64,000 nucleotides of DNA. Source: Pseudomonadota bacterium (GTDB lineage: Bacteria; Pseudomonadota; Gammaproteobacteria; Steroidobacterales; Steroidobacteraceae). Below the pieces are notes generated by a model that had not been told where the DNA came from, ran no database searches, and saw nothing but the letters and a program-made list of their open reading frames with translations. This document shows, piece by piece, positions 56,265 through 64,000 of the stretch (its first letter is position 1; each line of letters opens with the position of its first letter). The stretch spans positions 7,538 to 71,537 of the forward strand of contig JAKBCE010000019.1 of the NCBI GenBank assembly GCA_021808195.1, in the 5' to 3' direction. Made by a program: the position numbers and the translations under genes.

Positions 56265-56387
56265 TGTGTTGGGCAATGGCAGGGACAACGCGCGCAGCTT
56301 GAACGCAAGGAAGCAGCAGCCAGCATACGGTGGTGGCGGACGCTTGTCGACCTTGCGGCCCATCCGCAGTGCCGGCCCGTTGGGGGC

Positions 56388-58334
56388 TCAGGCCCGTCGT
56401 GGTGCGGCGGTGCTCTCGGCGCGTGCCCGGCTGATGCGTACTGCGTCGCGCCCGGCATCCTTGGCCTCGTAGAGGGCGGTATCGGCGCGGGCCACGATCT
56501 CATCGAGTGTGAGCGCTCCCTCGGCCGTCGTTGCCAGCCCGGCACTGAAGGTGACCCGCGGCAGGCCGGATTGCGGTGTGGGGCAGGGGATCTGGATGCC
56601 GAGTGCAAGCAGACGTAGGCGCTCGATCGTGGCGAGCGCCGCATCGAGGGGCGCATCCGGTAGCACGAGCAGGAACTCTTCCCCGCCCCAGCGGCCGAGA
56701 ATGTCCCCAGTGCGCAGCGCGCCGCGCGAGAGACGTGCAAACTGCTTGAGTACGTGATCGCCGGCGGCATGTCCGCAGCGGTCATTGATCGCCTTGAAAA
56801 AGTCGAAATCGATCAACGCAACGGTCAGCGGACGACCATTCGCAACAGCGGACTCGAGTGCCGTGGCGGCCAATTGTGCGGTGTGACCCCGGTTCGGCAT
56901 GCCGGTGAGCGGATCCTCGTTGGCGAGCACCACGAGCTGGCGGCGGTGGCGCCGGTCGGCAATCAAGATGTAGGAGAGCAGCGCGATCGCGAGGCCACCG
57001 GCGATGCCAGCCGCTTCCATCCAGTGCAACAGCTGTCGCTGCTTGATGGCCTTGTTCGATGCGAGCTGCAGTTTGTGCCGCAGCACCGCGTTGCGCTCGA
57101 ATTCCTGCTTGGCGCGAAAGCGCACCTCGAGCGCCTCGCGAAGCCGGGTGCGATTGGCCCGATTCAGTGCTTTGTACAGGTGCAGATAGGTACTGAGGTC
57201 ACGGTACGCATCCGTGTAGTGTTGCAGTGCCGCATTAGCTTCGGCGCGGGCCAGATACGCCGGCGCGACAGTGTAGGCGACCATGTCCGCGCCGCGATCG
57301 GCAAGTACCCGATTGAGGGTCTTGACAGCGAGGGCCGGGTGTCCTTCGGCGAGGTCGATCCGCGCCAGCTGCGCCTGCGTTTCCTTGATCATGCCCACCA
57401 CGCGTCCGGCGGTGAGCACCGGCGCGGCCCGTTCGCAGTCCCGACGTGCTGCGGCAAACTGTTTGAGGCCGATTTCGGCCTCACAGATGCGCAGGTCCGC
57501 GTAGGCCACGCCCTGATGGTCGCCGAGTGTGGCGCTAAGGGCGCGTGTCTGACGGAACGCGGCAATGGCCCGATGGTAGCGCCCCATCGTCCTGAGGATC
57601 TCCCCTTTGATGTAGATGTCCTGGGACAGATCCTCGCTGGCGTGGTGCGTCTGATCCCACTGGATTTTCTGCCGGGCAAAGGCCAGAGCTTCGTGGTCAT
57701 CGCCCATGCTGCGCAGCACGATGGCGAGTCCCTCGCCCGCCTCAACCCGGGCGTCCAACAGTTGCTGGGCCTGACCTTGCATGTAGGCTTGCGTCAGTTC
57801 CCGAATTGCCAGATCCGAGCGGTCGCGCAGCATATCGAGTATGCCCTCGGTGGTCTCGAGGCAGATGTCGCTGCGCGAGCCGGACCGTAGCCGTGCGCGA
57901 GCCTGCCTGATTTGGACTATGGCGCGGGCGATCGAAGCGGGTGAGGCGAAGCTGCTCGCGTAATTGGCGAGCAATTCCAGTCGCAGCGGGTCCGTCGGCC
58001 CGTGCAGCAGCTTCAGGCCCGTGCGGGCGGCTGTGCGTTGCGCATGAGTCAGCGTGAGGGCCTCGTAGGCGTCCGCCTGGATGGCGTACAGCGCTGCGAC
58101 CGTGCGCGGCTCTTGCGAACTCGCATTGGCGGGCAGCGCGGCGATGCGGGCCTTGGCCGCGGTCAGCGCGCGCGAGGGATCCTGTGCGATGAGCGGATAG
58201 AGCGCCGTGAACGCCGGCTCGCGTATCGCGAAGCAGCTGGCGTATGCCACTGCGCCGAGGAGCCAGCCGCCCACGGCGAGCGCTAGCGCGCCGGCACGCA
58301 CCACCTGAGGCCATCTAGGGTAAGGACCGCTCAT
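56388..58334 (-). CDS. diguanylate cyclase with periplasmic TPR-like sensor
   Basis: GGDEF enzymes make cyclic di-GMP from GTP. The 648-residue protein (ATG 58334) has an N-terminal membrane/signal segment, then about 400 residues of helical TPR-like repeats ('ALAFARQKIQWDQTH', 'AAFRQTRALSATLGDH' and others), a second membrane helix 'AAGIAGGLAIALLSYILIA' and a C-terminal GGDEF domain. The active site is intact ('GRWGGEEFLLVLP') and is preceded five residues earlier by the inhibitory I-site RTGD. The layout implies a periplasmic sensor driving cytoplasmic c-di-GMP synthesis with product feedback. It is a lone gene. Confidence 0.93.
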   Translation of the reverse strand: MSGPYPRWPQVVRAGALALAVGGWLLGAVAYASCFAIREPAFTALYPLIAQDPSRALTAAKARIAALPANASSQEPRTVAALYAIQADAYEALTLTHAQRTAARTGLKLLHGPTDPLRLELLANYASSFASPASIARAIVQIRQARARLRSGSRSDICLETTEGILDMLRDRSDLAIRELTQAYMQGQAQQLLDARVEAGEGLAIVLRSMGDDHEALAFARQKIQWDQTHHASEDLSQDIYIKGEILRTMGRYHRAIAAFRQTRALSATLGDHQGVAYADLRICEAEIGLKQFAAARRDCERAAPVLTAGRVVGMIKETQAQLARIDLAEGHPALAVKTLNRVLADRGADMVAYTVAPAYLARAEANAALQHYTDAYRDLSTYLHLYKALNRANRTRLREALEVRFRAKQEFERNAVLRHKLQLASNKAIKQRQLLHWMEAAGIAGGLAIALLSYILIADRRHRRQLVVLANEDPLTGMPNRGHTAQLAATALESAVANGRPLTVALIDFDFFKAINDRCGHAAGDHVLKQFARLSRGALRTGDILGRWGGEEFLLVLPDAPLDAALATIERLRLLALGIQIPCPTPQSGLPRVTFSAGLATTAEGALTLDEIVARADTALYEAKDAGRDAVRISRARAESTAAPRRA

Positions 58335-59311
58335 GATCTCAGCGAACTTACGGCTGCGGTCCATGACGAGAGGCACTGAATTTCACGTTTTCGCTCACCA
58401 CTGCGTGCGCGGGCTTCCGGGCCGGGCCGAGTCGTGCGGTCGGTCACATTCATCGACGGGGGCCGCGCGCCAAGGTTCCCGTTACCGCCGCTATCGGCCA
58501 CGGGACACTCGGCTCGAGGACGATGCACCGGATTTGGCACCGGTGCCACGCTTTCCGCGCACGACGCGGTATGGGATCGCCGATTTTAAGGCAGTACACC
58601 TCAGCGGCATGCACCCGGCTGCCTAGGCCGGGCTGCGCACCGCACCGTGCCCGGTCCTGGATAGGTGCGCGGGGGATCCAATCCGTACCATACCGATTCC
58701 GCTCATGGGAAGGCAATCCGGTGCCATTTGGCGCTCACTGCACGCCGCTCCCACGGATCCGGTTACTGGGATCGCTGCCAACCGCAGCTACTTGACGCCG
58801 TGCCCGTACGGTTTATCTGGCTTTATGTTCACCGACGTGCCTGCGGGCGCGTAAGGCCGGGATAGGGCTGCGGAATGCTCCTGTCGGTGGGTGGGGTGCG
58901 CCAGCCAGTCACCCGGCCGCGTGCCCGCCCCGATGGAGCAGGGTCCGGTCCTGACGCGTGGCAGTCTCGCGCCGTGCGCCGTTCCAGTCATCGGCCCGGT
59001 GGTCCGGGGGCGGATGGGGCGCAATGCCGAAGATAGCTGACCGGGATATCAGCTGCACCTCGCAAATGCCGCCAAAGCAGCTCCCCCCGCGTTTTCCATG
59101 GCAGGACCGGCAGACCAGTATCGTCGTCACTGCGTGCTTGCTCGGCTCGGCAAACGTGAGCGCAGAAAACCAAGGCCGTGCGGCAAAAGCCCTGGCCGAT
59201 GGCGCTTCACGACGGCACGCGGGCTAGTGATTCCAGTCAGTCTCGGGCGATGATTGTCCGCGGCGCGGCAACGTGGGAGGATGCCGAGCTTTCAACACCG
59301 GAGCTGATTCG
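58335..59311. other. long non-coding or decayed stretch
   Basis: Nearly 1 kb with no gene that I can support. Open frames are short and lack family motifs. On the minus strand around 59090-59150 a frame reads 'TTILVCRSCHGKRG', a CxxCH heme-binding-like motif after an 'FAEPS' that could end a signal peptide. The frame has no clear start and continues into unlikely sequence, so it may be the remnant of a cytochrome c or chance. No tRNA, repeat array or insertion sequence was seen. Confidence 0.5.
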
Positions 59312-60058
59312 ATGAAGGGACGTGTGGCACTGGTGACCGGCGGCGGACGGGGAATCGGTCGAGAGGTCGCCAGACTACTGGCTATAGCGGGCGCCCGGGT
59401 CATGGTCGTTGCGCGCAGCGCATCCGAACTGTCATCGGTTGGGCTCGATTACGTTGCCGCCGATCTCGGCACTTCAGAGGGTTGTGCGCAGGCAGTCTGC
59501 GAGACCGAGCGGCGGCTTGGCCCGATTGATCTGTTGGTCGTCAATCACGGGATCGGGTCTGCACATGAACGGCTCATTTGGGAACAAGATCCAGCAGTAT
59601 GGCGCGAAACCATGCGCATTAATCTTGACGGTCCGTTCGAACTTGCGCGACTTACCGTCGGCGGGATGACTCAGCGCGGCTACGGTCGCCTGGTGTTTAC
59701 CAGCTCGACTGCCGGTGAGAAGGCTGAGCGCTCGGGCAGCGCTTACTCTGCTTCGAAGCACGGCGTTATCGGCCTCGCGCGGGCGATCGCCCAGGATGCC
59801 GGTCCATTCGGCGTGACCTCGAACGCAGTGCTGCCCGGCTGGGTGCGAACTGACATGGCTGAACGTTCGGCGAAGACCGAGGCCGAGCGCCGCGGCGTCA
59901 GCGTCGATCAGGTTTGGCGCGAGCGCGCAGCGATCTATCCACAGAATCGCGTTCTCGAACCGCGCGAGGTTGCCGAGGTGATCGCCTTCCTGTGCAGTGA
60001 CGCGGCCGGGGGCATCAATGGTGAGGCGATTACGGTGGCGCTCGGAGGCATCTGGTAG
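59312..60058 (+). CDS. short-chain dehydrogenase/reductase
   Basis: The 248-residue protein has the classical SDR layout: 'VALVTGGGRGIGREVARLL' (cofactor), 'LLVVNHGIGSAHERL' (NHG in place of the common NAG), Ser in 'LVFTSSTAGEKAE', and Tyr/Lys in 'AYSASKHGVIGLARAIAQD', then 'VLPGWVRTDMAE'. Arg residues after 'MVVARS' suggest NADPH preference. Substrate is unknown; FabG-like and alcohol or steroid dehydrogenases share these motifs. It is convergent with the DUF1398/MarR pair and sits at the start of the sparse right-hand region. Confidence 0.9.
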   Translation: MKGRVALVTGGGRGIGREVARLLAIAGARVMVVARSASELSSVGLDYVAADLGTSEGCAQAVCETERRLGPIDLLVVNHGIGSAHERLIWEQDPAVWRETMRINLDGPFELARLTVGGMTQRGYGRLVFTSSTAGEKAERSGSAYSASKHGVIGLARAIAQDAGPFGVTSNAVLPGWVRTDMAERSAKTEAERRGVSVDQVWRERAAIYPQNRVLEPREVAEVIAFLCSDAAGGINGEAITVALGGIW

Positions 60059-60082
60059 ATGAGCTAAGCAAGTGAGAATTCG

Positions 60083-60499
60083 TCAGGAGATTTCCACAAC
60101 CGGGTAGCGCTCGGTGTATTCATCGTCGTTACAACCGAAATAAGTCACAGTGCGCTGAATCAGGTTGACTTCATAGCGAACGACGCCTGCCTGCCAGGCG
60201 GCGCTGAGAAACTCAGGGAAGGTGCTCGTGCCTGCTTGGTCGGTACGCAATGCTGCTATCAGCGCCTGTTGGTTAAACGTCGGCACATCAGCGGCGCCGC
60301 TCAATAATGGTTGGCCCTGCAATACCACCGGACCCGCCTCTGTGAGATACAGGCTTTGGCACGCCGGCAGGAACCATATGTTGCGCATCACTCCGGCGCG
60401 CCGGAGCGCTTCGGCCAAATAGGGGAAGCCGCCCACTTTGGGGCGAGTAGCCATCGCGCGCTCCTGTGCGGTTTGCAGGTTCGTGATCGCTTGGCTCAT
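60083..60499 (-). CDS. DUF1398 family protein
   Basis: The 138-residue protein matches the DUF1398/YbcV pattern: N-terminal helices, 'AEALRRAGVMRNIWFLPACQSLY', 'FNQQALIAALRTDQAGTSTFPEFL', 'AAWQAGVVRYEVNLIQRTVTYFG' and the ending 'YTERYPVVEIS'. The function of the family is unknown. The gene follows the MarR regulator by 28 bp on the same strand and is probably its target. Confidence 0.85.
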   Translation of the reverse strand: MSQAITNLQTAQERAMATRPKVGGFPYLAEALRRAGVMRNIWFLPACQSLYLTEAGPVVLQGQPLLSGAADVPTFNQQALIAALRTDQAGTSTFPEFLSAAWQAGVVRYEVNLIQRTVTYFGCNDDEYTERYPVVEIS

Positions 60500-60527
60500 G
60501 GAAACTCTCCGGTCGGCGCCTTAATTG

Positions 60528-61025
60528 TCATTCCACTGGAACGCGGCTCATTTGGTGAGCTGCCGCTACCTTTTGCAGCAAATTGCGCAGCGCGGCTTTC
60601 TCATCAAGGTTGAGCGCGGCAAAGAAGTGTCTATCGTTACCATCGGCAATGTGGCCCAGTCGTGGCAAAATACGTCTGCTCTGTTTGGTCAGGGTGAGCA
60701 GCTGAACGCGGTTGTCCAGCGGGCTGACCGCACGGGAGACGAGCTTCTTCGCCTCGAGCTTGCCCAGGACTTTTGAGATGGCTCCGCGAGTCATTCCCAT
60801 TGCTGCCGCAAGCTTTGCGGGCGTAAGGCCGGTTCCCGCTGCGAGCAGATTTATTGCCGCCCACTCGGCAACTGAAATGTCTCGCTTCTGCAGCTCTCGC
60901 TCGAAGACGCGCGAGACTTCGTTGGATACGAGCCGCAGCCAGTATCCGAGATGAACTTCCAATGCCGAAGTCGGCGGATCGGCAGCGCAATGGTCTTCCT
61001 GGAGATTTCTCGACATGCGCTTCAT
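60528..61025 (-). CDS. MarR-family regulator
   Basis: The protein (165 residues from ATG 61025; 162 from ATG 61016) has a winged helix-turn-helix with 'ISVAEWAAINLLAAGTGLTP', 'KLAAAMGMTRGAISKVLGKL' and the wing 'RAVSPLDNRVQLLTLTKQSRR'. An upstream ATG at 61055 is rejected because it lies upstream of the -10 element of a consensus promoter, so it would not be transcribed from that promoter. The predicted transcript begins almost at ATG 61025, so the message may be leaderless or start at 61016. It probably regulates itself and the DUF1398 gene through the palindrome in its promoter. Confidence 0.9.
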   Translation of the reverse strand: MKRMSRNLQEDHCAADPPTSALEVHLGYWLRLVSNEVSRVFERELQKRDISVAEWAAINLLAAGTGLTPAKLAAAMGMTRGAISKVLGKLEAKKLVSRAVSPLDNRVQLLTLTKQSRRILPRLGHIADGNDRHFFAALNLDEKAALRNLLQKVAAAHQMSRVPVE

Positions 61026-61032
61026 GGACGCA

Positions 61033-61062
61033 AATATAGTTTCCACGGAAACCATATGTCAA
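61033..61062 (-). promoter_or_regulatory. marR promoter with embedded operator palindrome
   Basis: On the minus strand a perfect -35 TTGACA (61057-61062) is followed after 18 bp by the -10 TATATT (61033-61038). The spacer contains the perfect inverted repeat GTTTCC-AC-GGAAAC (61039-61052), ending next to the -10. A repressor bound there would block RNA polymerase, the classic layout for MarR autoregulation. Confidence 0.8.
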
Positions 61063-61429
61063 TAGGCGTTTACCGGCTGATGCTCCGTACTGGCGACACA
61101 GCGTTCAGGCCGGGCAAGGATTGAGTGCTCACCCGCCCGTGCGGTGCCTGGCTCGCTTCACTCGGGTGTCAATTGCTGGGTCGGCGCAAGATCGGAGTCG
61201 AATCTTGCGCGGAAGTCCTTGAGGATAGTGGCGTTTACCAGATCATCCCGACCACGACTCGCGCTCATGCCCAGAAATAGCTGCAGTCCACGTGAGCGCA
61301 CGTCGGGAGTATCTCTGGGCGCGCCCGCTGCGATGGAGGAACGCTGATCACTCCGCAGCGCGGATCTGACTGGGCCAAATACTTAGTAGTGCAGTGCAAT
61401 TTATGGACTGCCTTCCCGAGCATGCCGGC
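61063..61429. other. sparse stretch with an unrecognised coding remnant
   Basis: No intact gene is seen. On the minus strand one frame is open from about 61388 to a stop at 61157 and ends '...LVNATILKDFRARFDSDL...LTPE'. It reads like the C-terminal tail of a real protein but has a stop upstream and no start, and I cannot place its family. It may be a gene fragment. Confidence 0.4.
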
Positions 61430-61434
61430 ACTAT

Positions 61435-61696
61435 CTTTCGCTGCAACCAGCCCAAAGGTCACGGATAACCAGCGCAAACACAGTATCCCATTTGAGTAAG
61501 TCGTGGCGGTCTCCAATGACGCACTCTTTGTCCTGCAGGACGCGACACGGAATGAGGAACAAATAGAGTCAGCGATTGCGTCATTGCCGCTGGTCAATTG
61601 CTGACGATCGTGCACATGGAGTGCGACGGTGAGTTCATTCGGATCGTTTCAGCTTGGTGTACCTCGCCGATCGAGGACGCCCTCTATGATCAATGA
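61435..61696 (+). pseudogene. decayed BrnT-like toxin
   Basis: Pieces in BrnT order are visible on the plus strand in shifting frames: 'NQRKHSIPFE' (like the KHGVSFE region), stop TAA, 'VVAVSNDALFVLQDATRNEE' (like VFDDPL...QD), then after a frame change 'LLTIVHMECDGEFIRIVSA' and 'DALYDQ' (like the VVHTE...IRIISA...RRLYEQ end). At least one nonsense and one or two frameshifts break it. BrnT is an RNase toxin of type II toxin-antitoxin systems. The last bases overlap the antitoxin-like gene, the usual BrnT-BrnA order. Confidence 0.6.
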
Positions 61697-61967
61697 ACAG
61701 CTTAGGAAGCGGCTGAAGAATGCTCGGCCGAGCACAACCAGTGCGATCAGCATGCCCGCCGAGGTGGTCGAATAACTCAAGCTCATTGCCCGTACGCGCG
61801 GCTCATTGGCTTGCCAGATGCGGCTCAAGAGCTGCATCAGTCACGGGCTGCGCCGCGATGAACCGAAGTTGGACTGGAACATGGCGCGGCAGCTCTCAGC
61901 AGAGCGGAAGCGGTGCGGAATTGCCGCGAACGTTCTGCATGAAGCGATGCGGGTAACTGCAGAGTGA
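61686..61967 (+). pseudogene. ribbon-helix-helix antitoxin (BrnA/CopG-like) with in-frame stop
   Basis: The frame reads 'MINEQLRKRLKNARPSTTSA' then 'ISMPAEVVE', TAA (61773-61775), then 'LKLIARTRGSLACQ', 'ISHGLRRDEPKLD' and a final helix, ending at TGA 61967. Ribbon-helix-helix antitoxins have a matching 'I-x-MP-x-E-V-x-E-x-LK-x-IA' strand-helix, with Glu or Lys where the stop is, so one base change explains it. It overlaps the toxin remnant by 11 bp. The pair is a dead toxin-antitoxin module, unless the stop is a sequence error. Confidence 0.58.
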
Positions 61968-61983
61968 CACCGAGCGTCTTCTG

Positions 61984-62277
61984 GTGCTGGCGCTGCGGCG
62001 TTGTGCGGATTTGCTGGCACATGATTCGGCTAGAGGCGGCCACCCGCGGCCAGAAATGTCTTTCGAGGAGACGGTCGGCCAGAATCTGCCCCCGTGGGTG
62101 TGCCGGGCGCGGTCCGGCGGCCGGCTGGTTGCGGTTTTGCTCAATTGCCATTGCGGCGATCGCGAACGCATGATGAACTTGGCAGACGATTTAGACGCCC
62201 TAACGGCGAGCTTGGCGTTGGCTCAAGCCAGGATGCGCTGTGACATGCATATCGATGCCGAGAGGAGAATTCCGTGA
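61984..62277 (+). CDS. unrecognised small protein
   Basis: From GTG 61984 the frame gives 97 residues with the central segment 'EMSFEETVGQNLPPWVCRARSGG' and 'LNCHCGDRERMMNLADDLDALTASLALAQARM', a likely helix. I recognise no family. The stop overlaps the GTG of the DUF2845 gene (GTGA), which argues that it is or was translated. It follows the broken antitoxin by 16 bp. It could equally be a degraded gene like its neighbours. Confidence 0.4.
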   Translation: MLALRRCADLLAHDSARGGHPRPEMSFEETVGQNLPPWVCRARSGGRLVAVLLNCHCGDRERMMNLADDLDALTASLALAQARMRCDMHIDAERRIP

Positions 62278-62618
62278 TCCGCTATAAGACATTGATCGTC
62301 TGTCTGCTCCCTGTTCTAGGTGCTATTGCCACCCAATACGCGTGGGGCGATACCATGCGTTGCGGCAACATGCTCATTACGGCCGGTGATTCCATTGCGG
62401 CCGTGAGAGCGTATTGTGGTCGCCCGACTGTGGCGCAGAGCGCTCTTCAGGGCAGCACAAATTCCATACGGGTAGGCGGCCAATCGCATTCGGTCGGAAC
62501 TGAGGTCCCGGTCGAAACGTGGACGTACAACAGAGGTCCAAACAAGCTCATGATGAGAATTCGGTTCGTAAACGGGACGGTCGTTGCGATCAGGACACTC
62601 AGTGAATACGGCCAATAA
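62274..62618 (+). CDS. DUF2845 family exported protein
   Basis: The 114-residue protein starts at GTG 62274, overlapping the previous stop. It has a signal peptide ('LIVCLLPVLGAIATQYAWG') and then the DUF2845 pattern 'DTMRCGNMLITAGDSIAAVRAYCGRPT' and 'ETWTYNRGPNKLMMRIRFVNGTVVAI'. The domain resembles SmpA/OmlA-like beta-lactamase-inhibitor folds and is periplasmic. Function is unknown. Intact reading frame in a region of decay suggests it may still be made. Confidence 0.8.
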   Translation: MIRYKTLIVCLLPVLGAIATQYAWGDTMRCGNMLITAGDSIAAVRAYCGRPTVAQSALQGSTNSIRVGGQSHSVGTEVPVETWTYNRGPNKLMMRIRFVNGTVVAIRTLSEYGQ

Positions 62619-62748
62619 GCCGATGATTGGCGGATATGTGATACCGGAAGTTCGTGGCTTCTGCTTGGGGTCGATTTCAGCCGGTGAACTGCGTGCGGTT
62701 GCTCCGGCTGCTGACGCACTGTGAGGTGGGTGCTCGGGGAGGGCCGCC

Positions 62749-63850
62749 ATTGGCCTGTAACAGCTGAATGTGTACCGAGACGCTTGCTGGTGTCGGAGTA
62801 CTTCCACGTCACGGTGCGCGGGGCCTTGTTGTAGTTGCGGATGTAGCGCATGAGTTTTTTCCTCAGATCGGCGACCGAGGTGAACACGCCGCAGGCGATC
62901 ACGTCGCGCTCGATCCTGCCGAACCACAGCTCCACCTGATTGAGCCAGGAGGAATAGGTCGGAGTGAAGTGCAGCTGCACGTTCGGATGCTCGGCCAGGA
63001 ACGCCTTGACCTGGTCAGTCTTGTGCGAAGAGAGATTGTCCGCGATCACGTGAATCTCTTGGCCACGCGGTTGGTTCAGCACGATGTCAGTGAGAAAGGC
63101 CACGAACTCGGCCGAGGTATGGCGCGCGGCGGTTTTGCCCAGCACCTCACCGGTCTAGGTGTTGAAGCCGGCGTACAAGGAGAGCGTGCCGTGGCGGTAG
63201 TACTCAAAGCCGTGCCGCTCGAGGCGCCCCGGAGAGAGCGGCAGCACTGGGTCTTTCCGGTCAAGTGCTTGAATGTGCGTCCTTTCATCCACGCAGAAGA
63301 TCGCCGCGTGGGCAGGCGGGCTCAGGTACAGCCTGATGACGTCAGCGGCCTTTTTTTTTCGAAGTCCGGATCGTTCGAGGCCATGTAGCGCTCGAGACGG
63401 TGCGGCTTCAGACCGTGCTTACGCCACACTCGAGCGACCATCATGTGACTGACGCCCAGGTGCTCACCCAACCGGCGCGTGCTCCGGTGCGTCGTGCCGT
63501 CCTTCGGACCGGTGCGCGTCGCGTCCAGAATCCGTGCCTCAAGCTGCGGGGTCAGTACCGTGGCTACCTGCCCGATTTGGCGGCTGTAGAGGCCCGCCAG
63601 ACGCTGCTCCTCGAAGCGCTTCGTCCAGCTGGCCACAAACCCACGGCTGCACGGCACCCGCTCGCAGGCTTCATCCCACGTATGGCCCTCGGACAACAGC
63701 AGGATCAGTCGAGCGCGGCGCGCATCTTCCGCGCGTCCCGTTCTGCTTGCCGCCCGCCGCTCCAATTCCATACGTTCCACGTTCGTCAGGTGAATGGCGT
63801 TGCTCATGAACGCCGGTATAAAAGTCTACAAAGGCCTGTTACAGGCCACT
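62749..63850 (-). mobile_element. degenerate IS630-family insertion sequence
   Basis: About 1.1 kb bounded by inverted copies of TGGCCTGTAACAG (62751-62763, and its complement at 63836-63848). On the right end the sequence continues CACTAG, which includes the TA that IS630 elements target. On the left the matching bases are changed (CCATTGG), so that end is damaged. A transposase of the IS630 type fills the interior on the minus strand. Confidence 0.78.
62750..63807 (-). pseudogene. IS630-family transposase, broken
   Basis: The N-terminal part (63807-63322) is a helix-turn-helix DNA-binding region ('HTWDEACERVPCSRGFVASW', 'LGVSHMMVARVWRKHGLKPH'). The DDE catalytic part continues in another frame: 'IFCVDERTHIQALDR', 'IHVIADNLSSHKTDQV' and 'TPTYSSWLNQVELWFGRIERD', giving the D, D and E residues. 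The frames meet at a run of nine A (63351-63359), where one extra base or a -1 slip restores reading. A TAG (63155-63157) then interrupts 'GFNT-stop-TGEVLGK'. The normal stop at the element end is lost, so the frame runs on past the inverted repeat. Confidence 0.8.
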
Positions 63851-64000
63851 AGTGTGTTTTGAAGGCTAATCTGTGTGAACGGTGGCCAGGACCCGCCTGA
63901 TTCTGGGGTTGGCACGCGTTTTTGAGGCAACCGCCTGAGTCTCGGGGCGGTCGATACCGCCTCTGCCGTCTTCTTCCGATTTCCTCTCTCTACGTCGTTC

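Noticed and set aside
63351..63359. Nine-T run as an intrinsic terminator on the plus strand
   Set aside because: No hairpin precedes it. It lies within the transposase sequence and matches its frame junction.

Overview
The window is a 64 kb stretch of a GC-rich, densely coded chromosome. The gene content fits an aerobic gammaproteobacterium, perhaps near the Xanthomonadales, Nevskiales or Steroidobacter group: a GDH180-type NAD-glutamate dehydrogenase, HrpA, ZapE, XerD, a 7Fe ferredoxin, proBA, TesB, an RraB-like protein and a cobalamin-riboswitch-controlled TonB receptor. This placement is inferred from gene types, since no rRNA or marker phylogeny is available here.

Layout. 1-6.1 kb: a DUF6491 lipoprotein, glycogen branching enzyme, a glycerophosphodiesterase, a ferredoxin-NADP reductase and TesB, closed by a 38-bp perfect palindrome. 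6.1-9.3 kb: a B12 uptake unit on the minus strand, made of a cobalamin riboswitch, a BtuB-like receptor and a six-helix membrane protein that may be an inner-membrane B12 transporter. 9.3-15.3 kb: a GlcD-type FAD oxidase with a small membrane partner, a ferritin-like/VIT iron exporter, a very acidic DUF6763 protein and proBA. 15.3-21 kb: a compact molybdenum cofactor operon (secreted small protein, moeA, moaA, moaC, mobA-moaD fusion, moaE-moeB-rhodanese fusion). 21-24.3 kb: an AhpD-like/TetR pair, a decayed haloacid dehalogenase, tRNA-Arg(TCG) and a Pta/Ptb-like enzyme. 24.3-30.7 kb: an ArnT-like transferase, a ModF-like double ABC ATPase, PhzF, a YkoF-like protein, a 2Fe-2S ferredoxin with a membrane-anchored RraB-like protein, and GpmA. 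30.7-43.3 kb: the large NAD-GDH divergent from HPPD, then HrpA, an HAS/NodC-like glycosyltransferase and ZapE. 43.3-54 kb: an acyl-CoA catabolic block (acetoacetate-CoA ligase, ETF-QO, HSD10-like SDR, thiolase, TetR) divergent from icmF, a fused B12-dependent isobutyryl-CoA mutase, then PlsC. 54-58.3 kb: XerD, FdxA, a NudC-like Nudix hydrolase and a TPR diguanylate cyclase.

The last 5.7 kb differs in character. It has low coding density, an SDR, a MarR/DUF1398 pair behind a clear sigma70 promoter with an embedded palindrome, a decayed BrnT/RHH toxin-antitoxin pair, a DUF2845 protein and a degenerate IS630-family element. It looks like an accessory region in decay.

Functional links. IcmF needs adenosylcobalamin, and the window also carries a B12-riboswitch uptake locus. 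Thiolase, HSD10-like SDR, acetoacetate-CoA ligase and ETF-QO would carry acyl-CoA intermediates and their electrons toward acetyl-CoA and ubiquinone, next to the mutase that interconverts isobutyryl- and butyryl-CoA. The Moco operon packs most of the pathway after cyclic pyranopterin formation into two fusion proteins, which is the most distinctive architecture here.
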